Origin: Fusarium oxysporum f. sp. lycopersici 4287
Taxonomy: Eukaryota > Ascomycota > Sordariomycetes > Hypocreales > Nectriaceae
Reading direction: 5' to 3'
Length of the DNA stretch: 64,000 nt
NCBI RefSeq assembly: GCF_000149955.1
Contig: NC_031000.1
Location: 406,761-470,760 of the forward strand
Shown: positions 42,513-52,388 of the stretch, piece after piece
Layout of the letters: each line of letters begins with the position of its first letter
Numbering within the stretch: the first letter of the stretch is position 1
Notes under the pieces: model-generated
What the model saw: the letters and a program-made list of their open reading frames with translations, nothing else
The model's database searches: none
What the model was told of the DNA's origin: nothing
Program-made: the position numbers and the translations under genes

Positions 42513-42750
42513 TGTCACAGCTCGACCAGACTGGCCTACCCTAGACCACTAACAAGGTAGATCCGGATCACGTGGCGATACGTTATCGCAGAGACTTTGT
42601 TTACCGACCAGATAGTTCCTGAACGTAGCTCCTCGAGCTACGTCTTGTTAATAGAGCCTGACCTGCCTGCAGTGCCTATCCGTAGCAATAGACCGTATTC
42701 TGCCTGAAGCGTTCCCCGTTCACCTGCCCTACCGAGCCCAGCCCGTGACA
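42513..42750 (+). repeat. 3' LTR
   Basis: 238 bp, same sequence as 37064-37301 by visual comparison; followed by the ACTAT target duplication. Confidence 0.95.
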
Positions 42751-42755
42751 ACTAT

Positions 42756-43985
42756 AGTATTCTATATAGTTTGACAAGAAAGTAAGGTAATATTGTGATA
42801 TGTACTGTATAATAAGGTTTTACTAAGAAAATAAAAATTTAAAAATTTATAAAAATTCAGCTTAGTATTGTTACGATTGGTTACCGTAACAGCGCTGTAA
42901 GGCTTCTATAAGGCAGCTGTAGCACACCTATAATTGCTTGCATAGCGATTATGGCCCGATCTTTTGCCCTATGGTTTAATGGCTTGTGCAACTGTTACAA
43001 GTATAAGTTAGTAAACCAAGCCTAAGAATTTATTTATTTATAATTCTTTTTTATTTTTATTTTTTTAAGCCACCTTATTTAAGTTTTGAAGTACTATAGG
43101 GTAGGCTATTTTCCACTACATAGTATACTGTACCGCCCGCTTGTCCGTTATGTAAGATTTAAGAAATTAAATATTATGTTCACCGCCTGTATCGCCTTGC
43201 CGATAAGGGTCATCTGGGGCGAGGTACGGGCTGGAAACTTATGATAACTTAGGGAGATAGTTGTATTGATACTCTTAAACGCACTAGGCTCTCTAGGACT
43301 TAGTTTTGCAATTTTGGAGTTTCACACCGAGGGTCAATACGCTGACGAGGCTCTATAAATGGTCGACCGGTGTCACGCTTTAAGTATCAATGCGGGTGAA
43401 AGTGCTTGAGCAAAAGGACTCTGTTTTGCTTGTGTGGAGACTTCACAGTGTTCAGTGTTCAGACAAGGCAACCGGCGTGATAAAGAACAACACCTAGTAC
43501 ATGTTGTAGGAGGGGGTCTCTGGTCAACAACTTCCGCTACTATTTATCTTTTCTCATGGCTTTATGTGATACATAGCCGCGTACTGCGATATAAATCTAC
43601 CCCGAAAGTTCAATTAGAACCTGAATTTGCTGTAGCGCTTGATTAGATCTCCAGTCTGAAAGCTGGTTAAGCAATGCTTTCCTTAAACGCTCCCTCGTTC
43701 ATTGAGCCCATGATGGGGTGCCAAAACTAGTAGAAGTCAGCCCGACCGGTGTTGTCTGTAGTACTGCTTGTTGCTTGGCCGTTCATAGCTGGTTGTGGCT
43801 TACGAGAGAAGGCGGCGTGGAGTTAACCGAGCACTACTTTGTTCGCATACTATGGACGAAGCATTAAGGAGGGGGAAGGGGTAGCATTCACACCAGTATT
43901 CATACTGGCAACACAACAATTCGCCGCGCTATTTTGTTCGTATAAGAACTTCAACGGATCTATTGCCTAGATATATCATCCTCCG
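42756..43985. other. AT-rich flank and unassigned DNA
   Basis: The first 400 bases are strongly AT-rich with many short A and T runs. The rest has moderate composition. An open frame at 43434-43646 has no domain. No gene or element could be supported. Confidence 0.35.
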
Positions 43986-43989
43986 TCTC

Positions 43990-44400
43990 GCCACGGACGA
44001 ATGCAAGGGCTGTGCAAAAAGGTCATTAGCAAACATCGATTCTAATCGTACCGAAGATCGGCATCCCATGCTTATTCGTCTTGTACGTGCGGTCTAGTAA
44101 TAGTATGTCGGGGTAAGCCTGATGGGATGCTAAGAAACCGGGCGAGCTAACGAAATAGCGTGATCCGGCTATGTGGGCCGAACTGTACTCGGCTTAAAAG
44201 CGTTCCTTGTGTAGCTGATTAGCGAGCGCATGCATGTAGCTTTGTCTTCCAGACTTTTCGTCGCGTAGCTGCGATATAATGGTAGAACGAAAAGTAGATC
44301 TATGGATACACGTGAACCTAATGGCTTCTGCCTCCTCTTGGCTCTGCGTGCGTGTCGAGACTTCATGAGGTCGCAACTGGTCCTGGAATATAACAAGCAA
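43990..44400 (-). pseudogene. Second MULE transposase fragment
   Basis: Minus strand in shifting frames: QLRPHEVSTRTQSQEEAEAI, IISQLRDEKSGRQSYMHAL, FVSSPGFLASHQAYPDILLL and DRTYKTNKHGMPIFGTI. The last is the first-aspartate motif of MULE transposases (D-C/R-TYKTNKYGMPL). The piece ends there; no downstream catalytic part remains. It differs clearly from the 29 kb copy, so it is another subfamily. Confidence 0.65.
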
Positions 44401-44653
44401 GGTCTATGAGGCGCCGAGTATTAACCCACCCGACTCTACGTTCTATTAGAGCACAGAATGGTGTCTGGTACCGATGAACTAGCTCACCCACCCTCTCCAT
44501 CGCCCCCTCTTTCCCTTTGTACCACGGCTCGCCCGCTGGCTAGCGGCCTATTGCCGAGCACGCAGGAGATCACCACTTGGCAATCTTTCACCATGTCTGC
44601 GTTCGCCTTATCACCGCCAGCCTCACATCCTTTCAGTGCAGCATGCTACGGTT

Positions 44654-44925
44654 ACAAGCACATGCTTCGCCTATGTGATACTGACTCACGTCACACGACG
44701 CGCCAAACATTACACTGCGCCGTAGTTTAGGTGTGTAGTTGTCAGCTTGATTGGGCGCTAGCATAGCTGGCTGTAACACTCCCCTAGAAGAATAGTGGTG
44801 CTACGAGCTAGCGCCTTCGAAGAACATTCCAAGCACAAGCTTTGCCTATGTGATACTGACTCGCGCCACACGGTGCGCTAAAATTTAAGCTGCGCGGTAG
44901 TTTAGGTGTGTAGTGATCGGCTTGA
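44654..44925. repeat. Diverged 97-bp direct duplication
   Basis: 44654-44750 and 44829-44925 share CCTATGTGATACTGACTC, CGGTAGTTTAGGTGTGTAG-type segments in the same order with scattered substitutions, separated by 78 bases. Function unknown. Confidence 0.7.
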
Positions 44926-44929
44926 GGAG

Positions 44930-45602
44930 GGCTTCGGGAAATTTACCCGTTGCAGGCTGTTGAAACCGTATGACTAAGATGGTCCGACCTGCTGGTGGCT
45001 ACGATATGGATACTATGTACGGAACTGTGCTACTCTCAGACACATGACTTAGGCCCTTTTATAACACCCTCGACTCCCACAGTATTGCTTTATTACAGGT
45101 CCAGTTGACCGATGAAAAGAACTTTATCCCCACTTCTGCATATCACACGCCCCTCCAATATACCCCAGGCACATGCCGTCCGATGTTGAGCCGCACTGGG
45201 TGGTACTTCTGCCATCTGAGTCCGTTATGCCTCTTGTCTCTTTCTCTTGCTGGGTTGTTCAGTCTCTTGCCCTTCGGTTATGAGCATTCCCGGAGATGGA
45301 GCGCCTCTTCGTGACTCGTGCCGCCCGCAATGAAACGACAGACAGCTTTGGGGAGAGCCCCGACCGTGTCTACAGATTGGAGCTTCGATCCCATCTTTGT
45401 CACCTCCATCTCCTCCGTCTCTTACTGTAACCCTAATACCCCAGCTTATAAGCAAACTATTGGCAGTCGTAACGACGTCGCGCTGTATTAAAGGTGCGCT
45501 TTGGCCGGTGCTGTTTGTTACTCGTTCACCCATGCCGTCCCCATGTCCGTCGGCATATAAGCCCGTGTATTCTCGCCCATCTCGTCCACTCATTGCTAGG
45601 TC
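44930..45602. other. Upstream region of the bZIP gene
   Basis: No coding sequence supported; presumably promoter and 5' UTR of the gene starting at 45603 toward its right end. Confidence 0.4.
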
Positions 45603-46572
45603 ATGGCGACACACCGACTCAAACTCTCTACTCAACCAGCTACAACCACCATCACAATGTCCATGTTCATGTCACTACCCGCCTACGCGGAAGCTCCTCC
45701 TCACAGACGCTACTCGAGTACCAGTAGTGCATCTGCTGACCCTAACGAGGACTGGACCAAGATCTCTAACACTGCTGAGCGCCGACGGATACAGAACCGC
45801 ATTGCTCAGCGCAACTACCGTACGCTCTCTCCGCTAACTCCGAGAGGCTGACTTCCACCGGAATTGCCTCCCGAGGATTCCAAAGCTGATTCCCAACCAT
45901 AGCTGACATAAATGCCTGCTTATAGGCAAGAAGCTCAAGCGACGCCTCGAGGACCTCGAGCGCCGTGCTAGCTCTTCTGACCCTGCCGGGTCCGATAAGC
46001 AGGCCCAGGAGACCACCAAGTCGAAGCGATCCTTCAAGTCCCATAAGTCACAGCCCGCTACTTCAGCTAAGCCAGTCGTCTCTCAGAGCCAGTTCATTCC
46101 TTTCGGGGAGCCGACCGATCTCTTCTTCCCTGGCACCCACGACGACCGGGCTCGCTCCAACAGCTTTTCCCAATTCACATACTCAAGTTATCCGACTCCT
46201 AAGGAGATTTTCGTCGCTCCCTACGATTCCCCTGAGACATCCTTGGCCATGGCTACTACTGACGCCCACCCCAGCTACCTGAATACTTCCGCCGCGCCCA
46301 TGATGCTTTCCCCAATGACGCATTTTAGCGATACCACCAAGGGGGAGTTATGCCCCAGCGACGACGAGCTGACCCCTTATACGACTTATGGCTACATGCG
46401 ACCCATGGACTTCAACGCTCCAAGCCCCTACGACCAGTCTAACCCTCATGTGAGTTGTGCCAGCCAAACACCCCGCAGGGTAACTCAAGATCCATGTTGC
46501 TAATAGGGTTCGTAGACTCCTCCGCTCTCGCGATTTTGGGACAACTCAGCCAACTACTCAGAGGTCGAATAG
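45603..46572 (+). CDS. bZIP transcription factor, probably C-terminally truncated by a stop
   Basis: Three exons: 45603-45819, 45926-46449 and 46516-46572; introns 106 bp (GTACGC..TATAG, splitting an Arg codon inside the basic region) and 66 bp (GTGAGT, GCTAAT branch, CGTAG). Product 265 residues. DWTKISNTAERRRIQNRIAQ, RNYRKKLKRRLEDLERRA (about residues 52-87) is a canonical fungal bZIP basic region with the start of a leucine zipper; the rest is Ser/Pro-rich and probably disordered. The last exon reads RFWDNSANYSEVE then TAG, and the frame continues EYPIMRRLMPDSLRLIQL to a TAA at 46627-46629. A single CAG-to-TAG change would explain the internal stop. The basic region resembles AP-1/Yap-type regulators, but the target pathway cannot be inferred. 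ATG 45657 is an alternative start. Confidence 0.8.
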
Positions 46573-46629
46573 GAATATCCTATTATGCGTCGGTTAATGC
46601 CCGATTCGCTCAGGCTGATTCAGCTTTAA

Positions 46630-47645
46630 TAGAGTGAGGGAAAGACTACGTCCACGTTCTCACCCGCCTGAGCCAAGATGACTAATAGTCATCTTTTTCT
46701 CTGGGTGCTGGGGACGGTCCAACACAGTATGTGAAAAGTAGCCACCGAGGCACAATTGGGCGACCATAAGCTACTTTGCGGCTGCTTTGAGCCCTAGAAT
46801 CAGCTCTAAGAGGCATGGCATGGCGGGATTGATCTTTGGACTTTTTATTCTCCATTTCTTGGATACAATGGAAGTCTGAGGCATTATTTAGTTTTCTTCC
46901 GTCTGCTTTCGTTTTATCCACCAACCGGCCAAGCGTTCGGCTTGGTTAGGTGAACCTGTTCTCCTCGGAGTCGAGCGATGGGAATCTGCCAAGGATGGGG
47001 GTCGCCGAAGGCCCAAGATTGGAATAGATGGAAATCCAGGCGGACAAATATTTCTCTTGATCAGTATTGATATATGTCGCTGTAGCTATCTTGATCACTT
47101 TTCCGTCCCGAACCAGGAACCCACCCGAGATTGCCATCAATTCGTTCGATACCACCATAAGTAAGCAGTGGGTGCCCAACCGGGCCCGCACGAGCACTTT
47201 AGGACTTGGATAGCCGTTTGCGTACGATTAGATAACTATGCATTCTTTGTGACAAAGAATTGTTCGAGAAGGATGGCCTATTATCCAAAGCTTAGGTCGC
47301 CAGCAGCTCGTTATCTATCCAACGAGCGTGCTACATGACATGAAGGCGAGCATTATGTGTTTTCTCAGGGCTTCTACAAGTTCACATCCTCGTCAACAGT
47401 CCAATGGTCAAAACTATGCGGCAACCAGTGGTGGCGAAAGAGATGCAATTCCAACAACAAGAGAAAACAGGTCACAATGGACCCGTGCAGTGGCAGAACG
47501 ATCCGAGTGAAAATCGGATTCTTCAGACCAAGGATGGGAATCACTCAACGTACTTCAATATATTGAATGGATTGATGATCAACGTCAATTCAACTCAATC
47601 AACATCGAGATTGGATTATATAACACGTCAATCCATTTTGATGCT
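46630..47645. other. No recognisable gene
   Basis: A minus-strand frame at 46946-47197 (SGGFLVRDGKVIKIATATYI) is natural-looking but short and unrecognised. Nothing else could be supported. Confidence 0.3.
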
Positions 47646-47649
47646 CTGT

Positions 47650-47770
47650 TGATTGAATTAGTTGAATTAGTTGAATTAGTTGAATTAGTTGAATTAGTTG
47701 AATTAGTTGAATTAGTTGAATTAGTTGAATTAGTTGAATTAGTTGAATTAGTTGAATTAGTTGAATTAGT
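47650..47770. repeat. 9-bp minisatellite, unit GTTGAATTA, about 13 copies
   Basis: Near-perfect head-to-tail copies of GTTGAATTA abut the tail of a minus-strand LINE fragment. Because the unit is 9 bp, all six frames stay open or closed uniformly and give artificial LVE or NST repeats; it is not a gene. Confidence 0.9.
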
Positions 47771-47872
47771 TGTATGTATGTATGTATGTATGTATGTATG
47801 TATATTTTTCGTCCGGGGGGCCATTGGCCCCGAGAAGTCTCCTACTGGAGCACAGGACGTGCTGAGCTAAAC
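47771..47872 (-). mobile_element. 5'-truncated LINE copy: 3' end plus CATA tail
   Basis: On the minus strand this is a second copy of the 1-4407 LINE terminus: TTAGCTCAGCACGTCCTGTG, two hairpins, CCGGACGAAAAATAT, then about six CATA units. Only around 70 bases of element body remain, as expected for severe 5' truncation during target-primed reverse transcription. In minus orientation the CATA tail runs straight into the 9-bp minisatellite. Confidence 0.85.
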
Positions 47873-48105
47873 TATCTACAATCGCTACCGTCCTGAACCT
47901 CACTCAGGTCATCTGCAAGGCCTCTTGGGATCGGAGCCGTATACATGCTCGAGCTTTTTCTGTACTCATCACCCCCAAGAGGCACCTCTCTACCCGTAGC
48001 TGGCCCTACAGTAGTTGTCGGTGAAGCACGTCCCATGGACATCAATACAGTTGACCTCAGCAGAGCTTCCCTCCAGCAACGCTTCTATCTAGTTCATCCA
48101 GCATA
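47873..48105. other. Short spacer or pogo family B 3' end
   Basis: No coding sequence. It may include the 3' terminus of the element whose transposase begins its stop at 48106, but no inverted repeat was identified. Confidence 0.3.
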
Positions 48106-50144
48106 TCATCGGCACAAAGGCGCATTACGTTCAAGAGGGCATCCCGTCAGCGGGAACCCATCCCTCTCCAGCCTAGAATACATTTTATCGTCAAGCTCGC
48201 GGTGAAGCCGGTATCTTAAGCCTAGCAACGCGGTTGACTTCAGAAACTCTTGGTGTTGTGACTTTATATAGAAATCACCCGCTGTGAATAGCTTCTTCTT
48301 CTGAGAATAGCTCGGCTGGCTGCTATGAAGGTCAGCAACCCGTAATAGCTTTAGACTTATTCTCGATTGCTTCCTGACTGCTGCAATCCATCGTCGTAGA
48401 TAGATGACTTCGTCTTTTACTTCCTTATTGTGGAGGCGCGATTCCTCTGCTGCCTGACCGGCCAGTCGGTTATGCTGATCCTTTGCGACGCGAAGTCTGG
48501 CATCATAGACAGTAATTGGCCCGTAATTTGCTATAATCGTTGTCCCCTGATCCCGGGCAGAGCGTCTAAGGTTCTTCTCCTCAAGCAGGCGCATCTCCTG
48601 AGTCGCTGTAATGCCATTTAAAGCGAGAGTTGAGTGTGCCTTTCGCACCTTCTCATTAATATGTGACACTGAGGGAGTCAGGGGCGTGCCCGAGGCCACT
48701 GAGCATTCGATCCTGAGGGCCACATATTTCTCGTACTGACGGATCTTCCGTAAATTCAGCTATGGCGTGTTCATTTCGATCCAGTTGACGTGCGGAGGCG
48801 GCGTTGACATCAAACGAATCTCCTGATCGAAAGGAATCGAATGGTATAGCTCTCGAGACGATTGGACTTCAGAAACCTCATCGGATTCGGAGTTGTTATC
48901 GCTGCTGTGGGTAGAAGATGGGCCCTGTGATACGTAGCCGGGTAACGATTCCTCAGCTACCTCTAAAGATAGTGATGATAAGGGGTTGATCATACGGTCG
49001 ATCACGGCCGCGGGATTATATGGATAGATGCCAGTCTTCTTCCCACATGAGATGATAGTGCTTTTCTTAGCAGTCTTGCGGCGGATTTCCTGTAAATGAA
49101 ACAGGTAGTCAGCTTTATTGAAGTCTGTAGCGCCATCTGCAATCTCACGAGAAAGGACCTCTTGATGCCAGTGCTTATATGAGCTAAATAGCCCAACATC
49201 TAGCGGCTGAAGAATATGCGTCAAGTGAGGACGGAAAGGGAAGAGCTCTACGCCTGCATCTTGGGCTTTTTGGAAAAGCTCTTTGGTGAAATGATTCTCA
49301 CAGGCATCTAGTAATATTGTTCTTTTTTGCGGATTTTTTTGAGACCGGGTATGCCGTTCAAAGTGATCGAAGAATTCTAGCGCGGCGATATCGTCGATAT
49401 AGCCTTTTGGTGTTGTGATAATCGTTGTGCCTTTTTCTAATGCATTATCAACCCACCGAGACGGTAACTGTACCCCCGGCATGATAATAAAGGCGGGAAT
49501 AATAGCTGCTGTTGCTGATATCGACTCAATGACCGTGACGCTTATTGTCTCATGTGCATCGACCAAGATAGGCCGGTCAACAGCTCGAAAAGTCCATACG
49601 ATAATCCCGTTTCTAAGATATCCAATCTGGAAGCCTGTCTCATCGATGTTCCAAAGACCCTCATAATCTATGCCTTTTTGGTGTAATCATGCCACTTTTT
49701 AAACCACTCTTCGACATTTGCTCGGTCTTCCATCGCCTTTCTTTGTGCTTCAAGCGTTGAACTCTTCCTTCTATGAAAAACAGAAGAATGACGGCGTAAG
49801 AAGCGCCTTGCCCAGTATCTAGATGCAGTAGGGGCTCTCCCTGTAGCCTTTAAAACAGAATTAGCATGCTGTCGAAGAGTGCGCTGCTGAATATGATGTC
49901 CTTGAGTGACACGGCGCCAGCACCAAGCTAGAATCGCCTTCTCTTCTTCCGGAGAAAAAAGGGTATGGTTGCCGCCATTCTCAGAGATAGGATGTTTTCC
50001 TTTTTGTCGAGAAAGCAGCCTTTTATATGATACCCTCCATGCCGCAGCAGCTTTAACAGCTGAGGAGTAATATCCTTCCCGAAGAAGTTCGACAGCCGCG
50101 ACAGTACGCATCTCAAGGTTATGATCAGTATCAGCGCTGCCCAT
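48106..50144 (-). pseudogene. pogo-type (DDE_1) transposase, family B, two lesions
   Basis: Starts at ATG 50142-50144 (MGSADTDHNLEMRTVAAVEL). An HTH part (SAVKAAAAWRVSYKRLLSRQ) and CENP-B-like part (RTLRQHANSVLKATGRAP, WARRFLRRHSSVF) precede the DDE core: LWNIDETGFQIG (first D), RTILLDACENHFTKE (second D), HILQPLDVGLFSSYKHWHQ (third D), IYPYNPAAVIDRM. A long helical C-terminus follows (EKNLRRSARDQGTTIIANYG, EVIYLRRWIAAVRKQS). Only two lesions were seen: one base missing in the A run near 49.68 kb (DYTKK|GIDYEGLW), and one TAG near 48.76 kb (NTP*LNLRK). Otherwise the reading is continuous, so decay is slight. Confidence 0.85.
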
Positions 50145-50720
50145 AAATCAAATCCAATCAAACAAACTGCCAAACAAATCAATCAAATATGCCAAAATCT
50201 TATTTCAAATCAATCAAATGCAAAATACCGGATTTGAAATAACATTTGATATATTTGATACAGGATATAAGATTAGGGATTTAACCTGCTTCGCTGATGA
50301 GTGCCTCTTTGTAGCCTACCCGGAACCTGGTGAATGCCTGGGGAGTGGATCTGGCCAATCAGAGCCTTCGCTGATACTACCCATTAATATTTCCCCTCTT
50401 CGCCCCCACATCGATAGATCGCGTCGTTGGCAGCCTGTTTACTTCTCCCGACGCGTGCCCGACCCTCCCCCACCCTTCAAGTTGACGCCGCTGACAGCTA
50501 CAATGCATCGATGACTGGGGTCAGGCAGGGGTAGTGCGGTGAGCTGAGCCTAAGAGTGGCTAGGAGAGATGAGCTAAGAGCACAAATGGTGAGGTTTGAA
50601 ATATTTGAAATATTTGAATAAATATTTCAAACAACAAATCCAGCATCGCGGGCTATCAAATATCTCAAATATGGCCCCGGATTTGATTTGTTTGATTTGT
50701 GGGCAGCGCTGATCAGTATA
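50121..50720. repeat. AT-rich inverted repeat upstream of pogo family B
   Basis: TCAGCGCTGCCCA-(T)AAATCAAA at 50130-50152 recurs as its complement at 50686-50713. Between them, TTTGA/TCAAA-rich modules at 50.15-50.27 and 50.58-50.70 kb flank a unique 300-bp centre. The left arm overlaps the first codons of the transposase. It may be the 5' end of one element facing the remnant of another of the same family. Confidence 0.5.
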
Positions 50721-50724
50721 CCGC

Positions 50725-51125
50725 GAGACATTAGGGTTTCGGGTGTCAGGATCGATCCATCTTTGTATTGCAGAAAGAGCAGGCTGAGGGCTTTCAATTG
50801 ATATACTCATTAGCTCAGTTGAATGAAAATTGCAATTATTGTGATTGAGTGAAGTAGTTATGTTGTTGAGGTTGAGGATGTTAAGTGGTGATTTCGTTGT
50901 GACGTTTATGAGGGGTAATGACATATCGCGGGCATTATCAGTGCAGCAAACGGTGACAATTCAATTAAACGAGTGACCTATTTTCTTGGTGGGACTACAT
51001 ATAAGTTAAAAGTAGCTCTTATTTATTTCCTTGTCAACCGACCCTTTGCCTAGTCAAGCTACCCCCTGTGCTTGACGCACGGGCACCTACGGTGTGAAGG
51101 AAAGCACGGGGTGGCCGGTCTCTAG
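50725..51125. other. No recognisable gene
   Basis: The minus-strand frame reaching 50924 (MSISIESPQPALSAIQRWID) is natural-looking but unrecognised and soon enters the AT-rich repeat. Nothing else could be supported. Confidence 0.3.
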
Positions 51126-51127
51126 GC

Positions 51128-51570
51128 CCTACCCAAGTAATCAAAATGCACCAAATAAATGGCACAAAACTCCTCTGCTAAATTAGGGGGTGATAGAAGT
51201 CGCCGCGATATTTACTTTGATAAATTGCAATATTATAGATATGGTATCCGAAGGTAGTCTACCGTAAACTACGCACCTTAGGCCGCTTCCTCTTCTCCTC
51301 ATTGTCGTTGACCTCCGTAAGAGGGCTCCATTTCGGGCTTTTGTTCTTAGCTGCACCTGCTGACATTCTAGTCCTACGTACCAAAAGCAATTATCTCCTA
51401 AGGGCCCAACAGGCCGAAATTAGGTCACGATGACGGGTCATAGTCAATTAAATTGCAAAGAACAAAAGGTACTTCTACCGCCTCCTAAATTATGCGGTGG
51501 TATAAGTACCAGCAGGTCTCATCATTACAAATCGGTACATCGCGCACCTTGCACCTATCCCATTGAGTGC
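51128..51570 (-). pseudogene. piggyBac terminal fragments (copy 5)
   Basis: At 51448-51560 the minus strand encodes KVRDVPICNDETCWYLYHR, the end of the piggyBac Cys-rich domain, followed outward by GGTACTT and a TTAA at 51448-51451. At 51128-51200 a related end occurs (AATGCACC..AAATTAGGGGG). Between them a short frame MSAGAAKNKSPKWSPLTEV (minus, ATG about 51.37 kb) stops at what looks like a donor site. This may be one or two solo ends or a short non-autonomous derivative. Confidence 0.5.
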
Positions 51571-51574
51571 TAAC

Positions 51575-52388
51575 TGACGCCAGATACAATGTGAGATACG
51601 CAGCTATACGATGGGGTGAGTGTATTAAGATGTGGACCCGAATGTGGTGTTATTGATTGTCGACTTGATTTTTCTGATCAGTCTGTCAGAGAGGGGTTGG
51701 TACAATTCCCCCTCCTTTTCTGGATACAAGAATAATATTGTGATAAAGGAAAGTGGAGCCCATTCCTGCTGGATTAATGATAGCGCCTCGATAAAAGAAA
51801 CGTGTATTTTGTGGGTCCCCGGATATATCAATACGGGGTGGCGGGAAAAACACCTGGAAGAAAAAGAACAGAGACAAAAAAGAAGGACGAGCTCCTGGGG
51901 ACTAGATTGATCCTCAAGTGTGAAAGTCAACCTCATTTTAGTTGGACATCAACCCCACTGGCGTATTTAACAATTCCCATCCGCCAATCTAACATCTTTC
52001 AACCCCACTTGGCGTGTTCTGAACGCGCTTTAACTCAGATGCATTCCACATCAGACGCGTAGCACGTAACAGTTCAAATGACTGCGGACGTTCCGCGTCG
52101 GCACCAGACATTCCCGTCAGAAATGGCACTTGGGACTTTTAATGCTTCTTATGCCCGAGCCACCGCCTAAACATCCACAACTATCATAGTCCAAGCCTTG
52201 TCACTACATCCCTTCTGCATTCAAACTCCTTCATTCAACACATTCTTTCATCTAATCTTACTCCTGACTAACCCTTCCCCCTAGCTCTCTATATCAACTT
52301 CTCTCCTCGCTTCATTTTGAGCAAGCTATCTTCTGAGCACTGTTCCTACGCTACAAGAACGCATCAAGAGCTGTGAGCTCCTCGAAAG
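51575..52388. other. Upstream region of the DUF3716-like gene
   Basis: An open frame at 51632-51910 has no domain. The final 200 bases are CT-rich with short exon-like composition typical of a fungal promoter and 5' UTR. Confidence 0.35.

Larger units (their letters stand above)
37064..42750 (+). mobile_element. Complete Ty3/Gypsy chromovirus-type LTR retrotransposon
   Basis: 5687 bases bounded by 238-bp direct LTRs that start TGTCAC and end GTGACA. The 5-base target duplication ACTAT is present at 37059-37063 and 42751-42755. Gag and pol are both open, with all expected catalytic motifs, and a chromodomain closes pol. By eye the LTRs show no difference, so insertion is recent relative to every other element here. 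It sits in AT-rich DNA on both sides. Confidence 0.97.

Noticed and set aside
47585..47870. Apparent coding repeats (LVE)n and (NST)n on both strands
   Set aside because: They are translations of a 9-bp minisatellite and a 4-bp tail; unit length divisible by three keeps frames open by chance.
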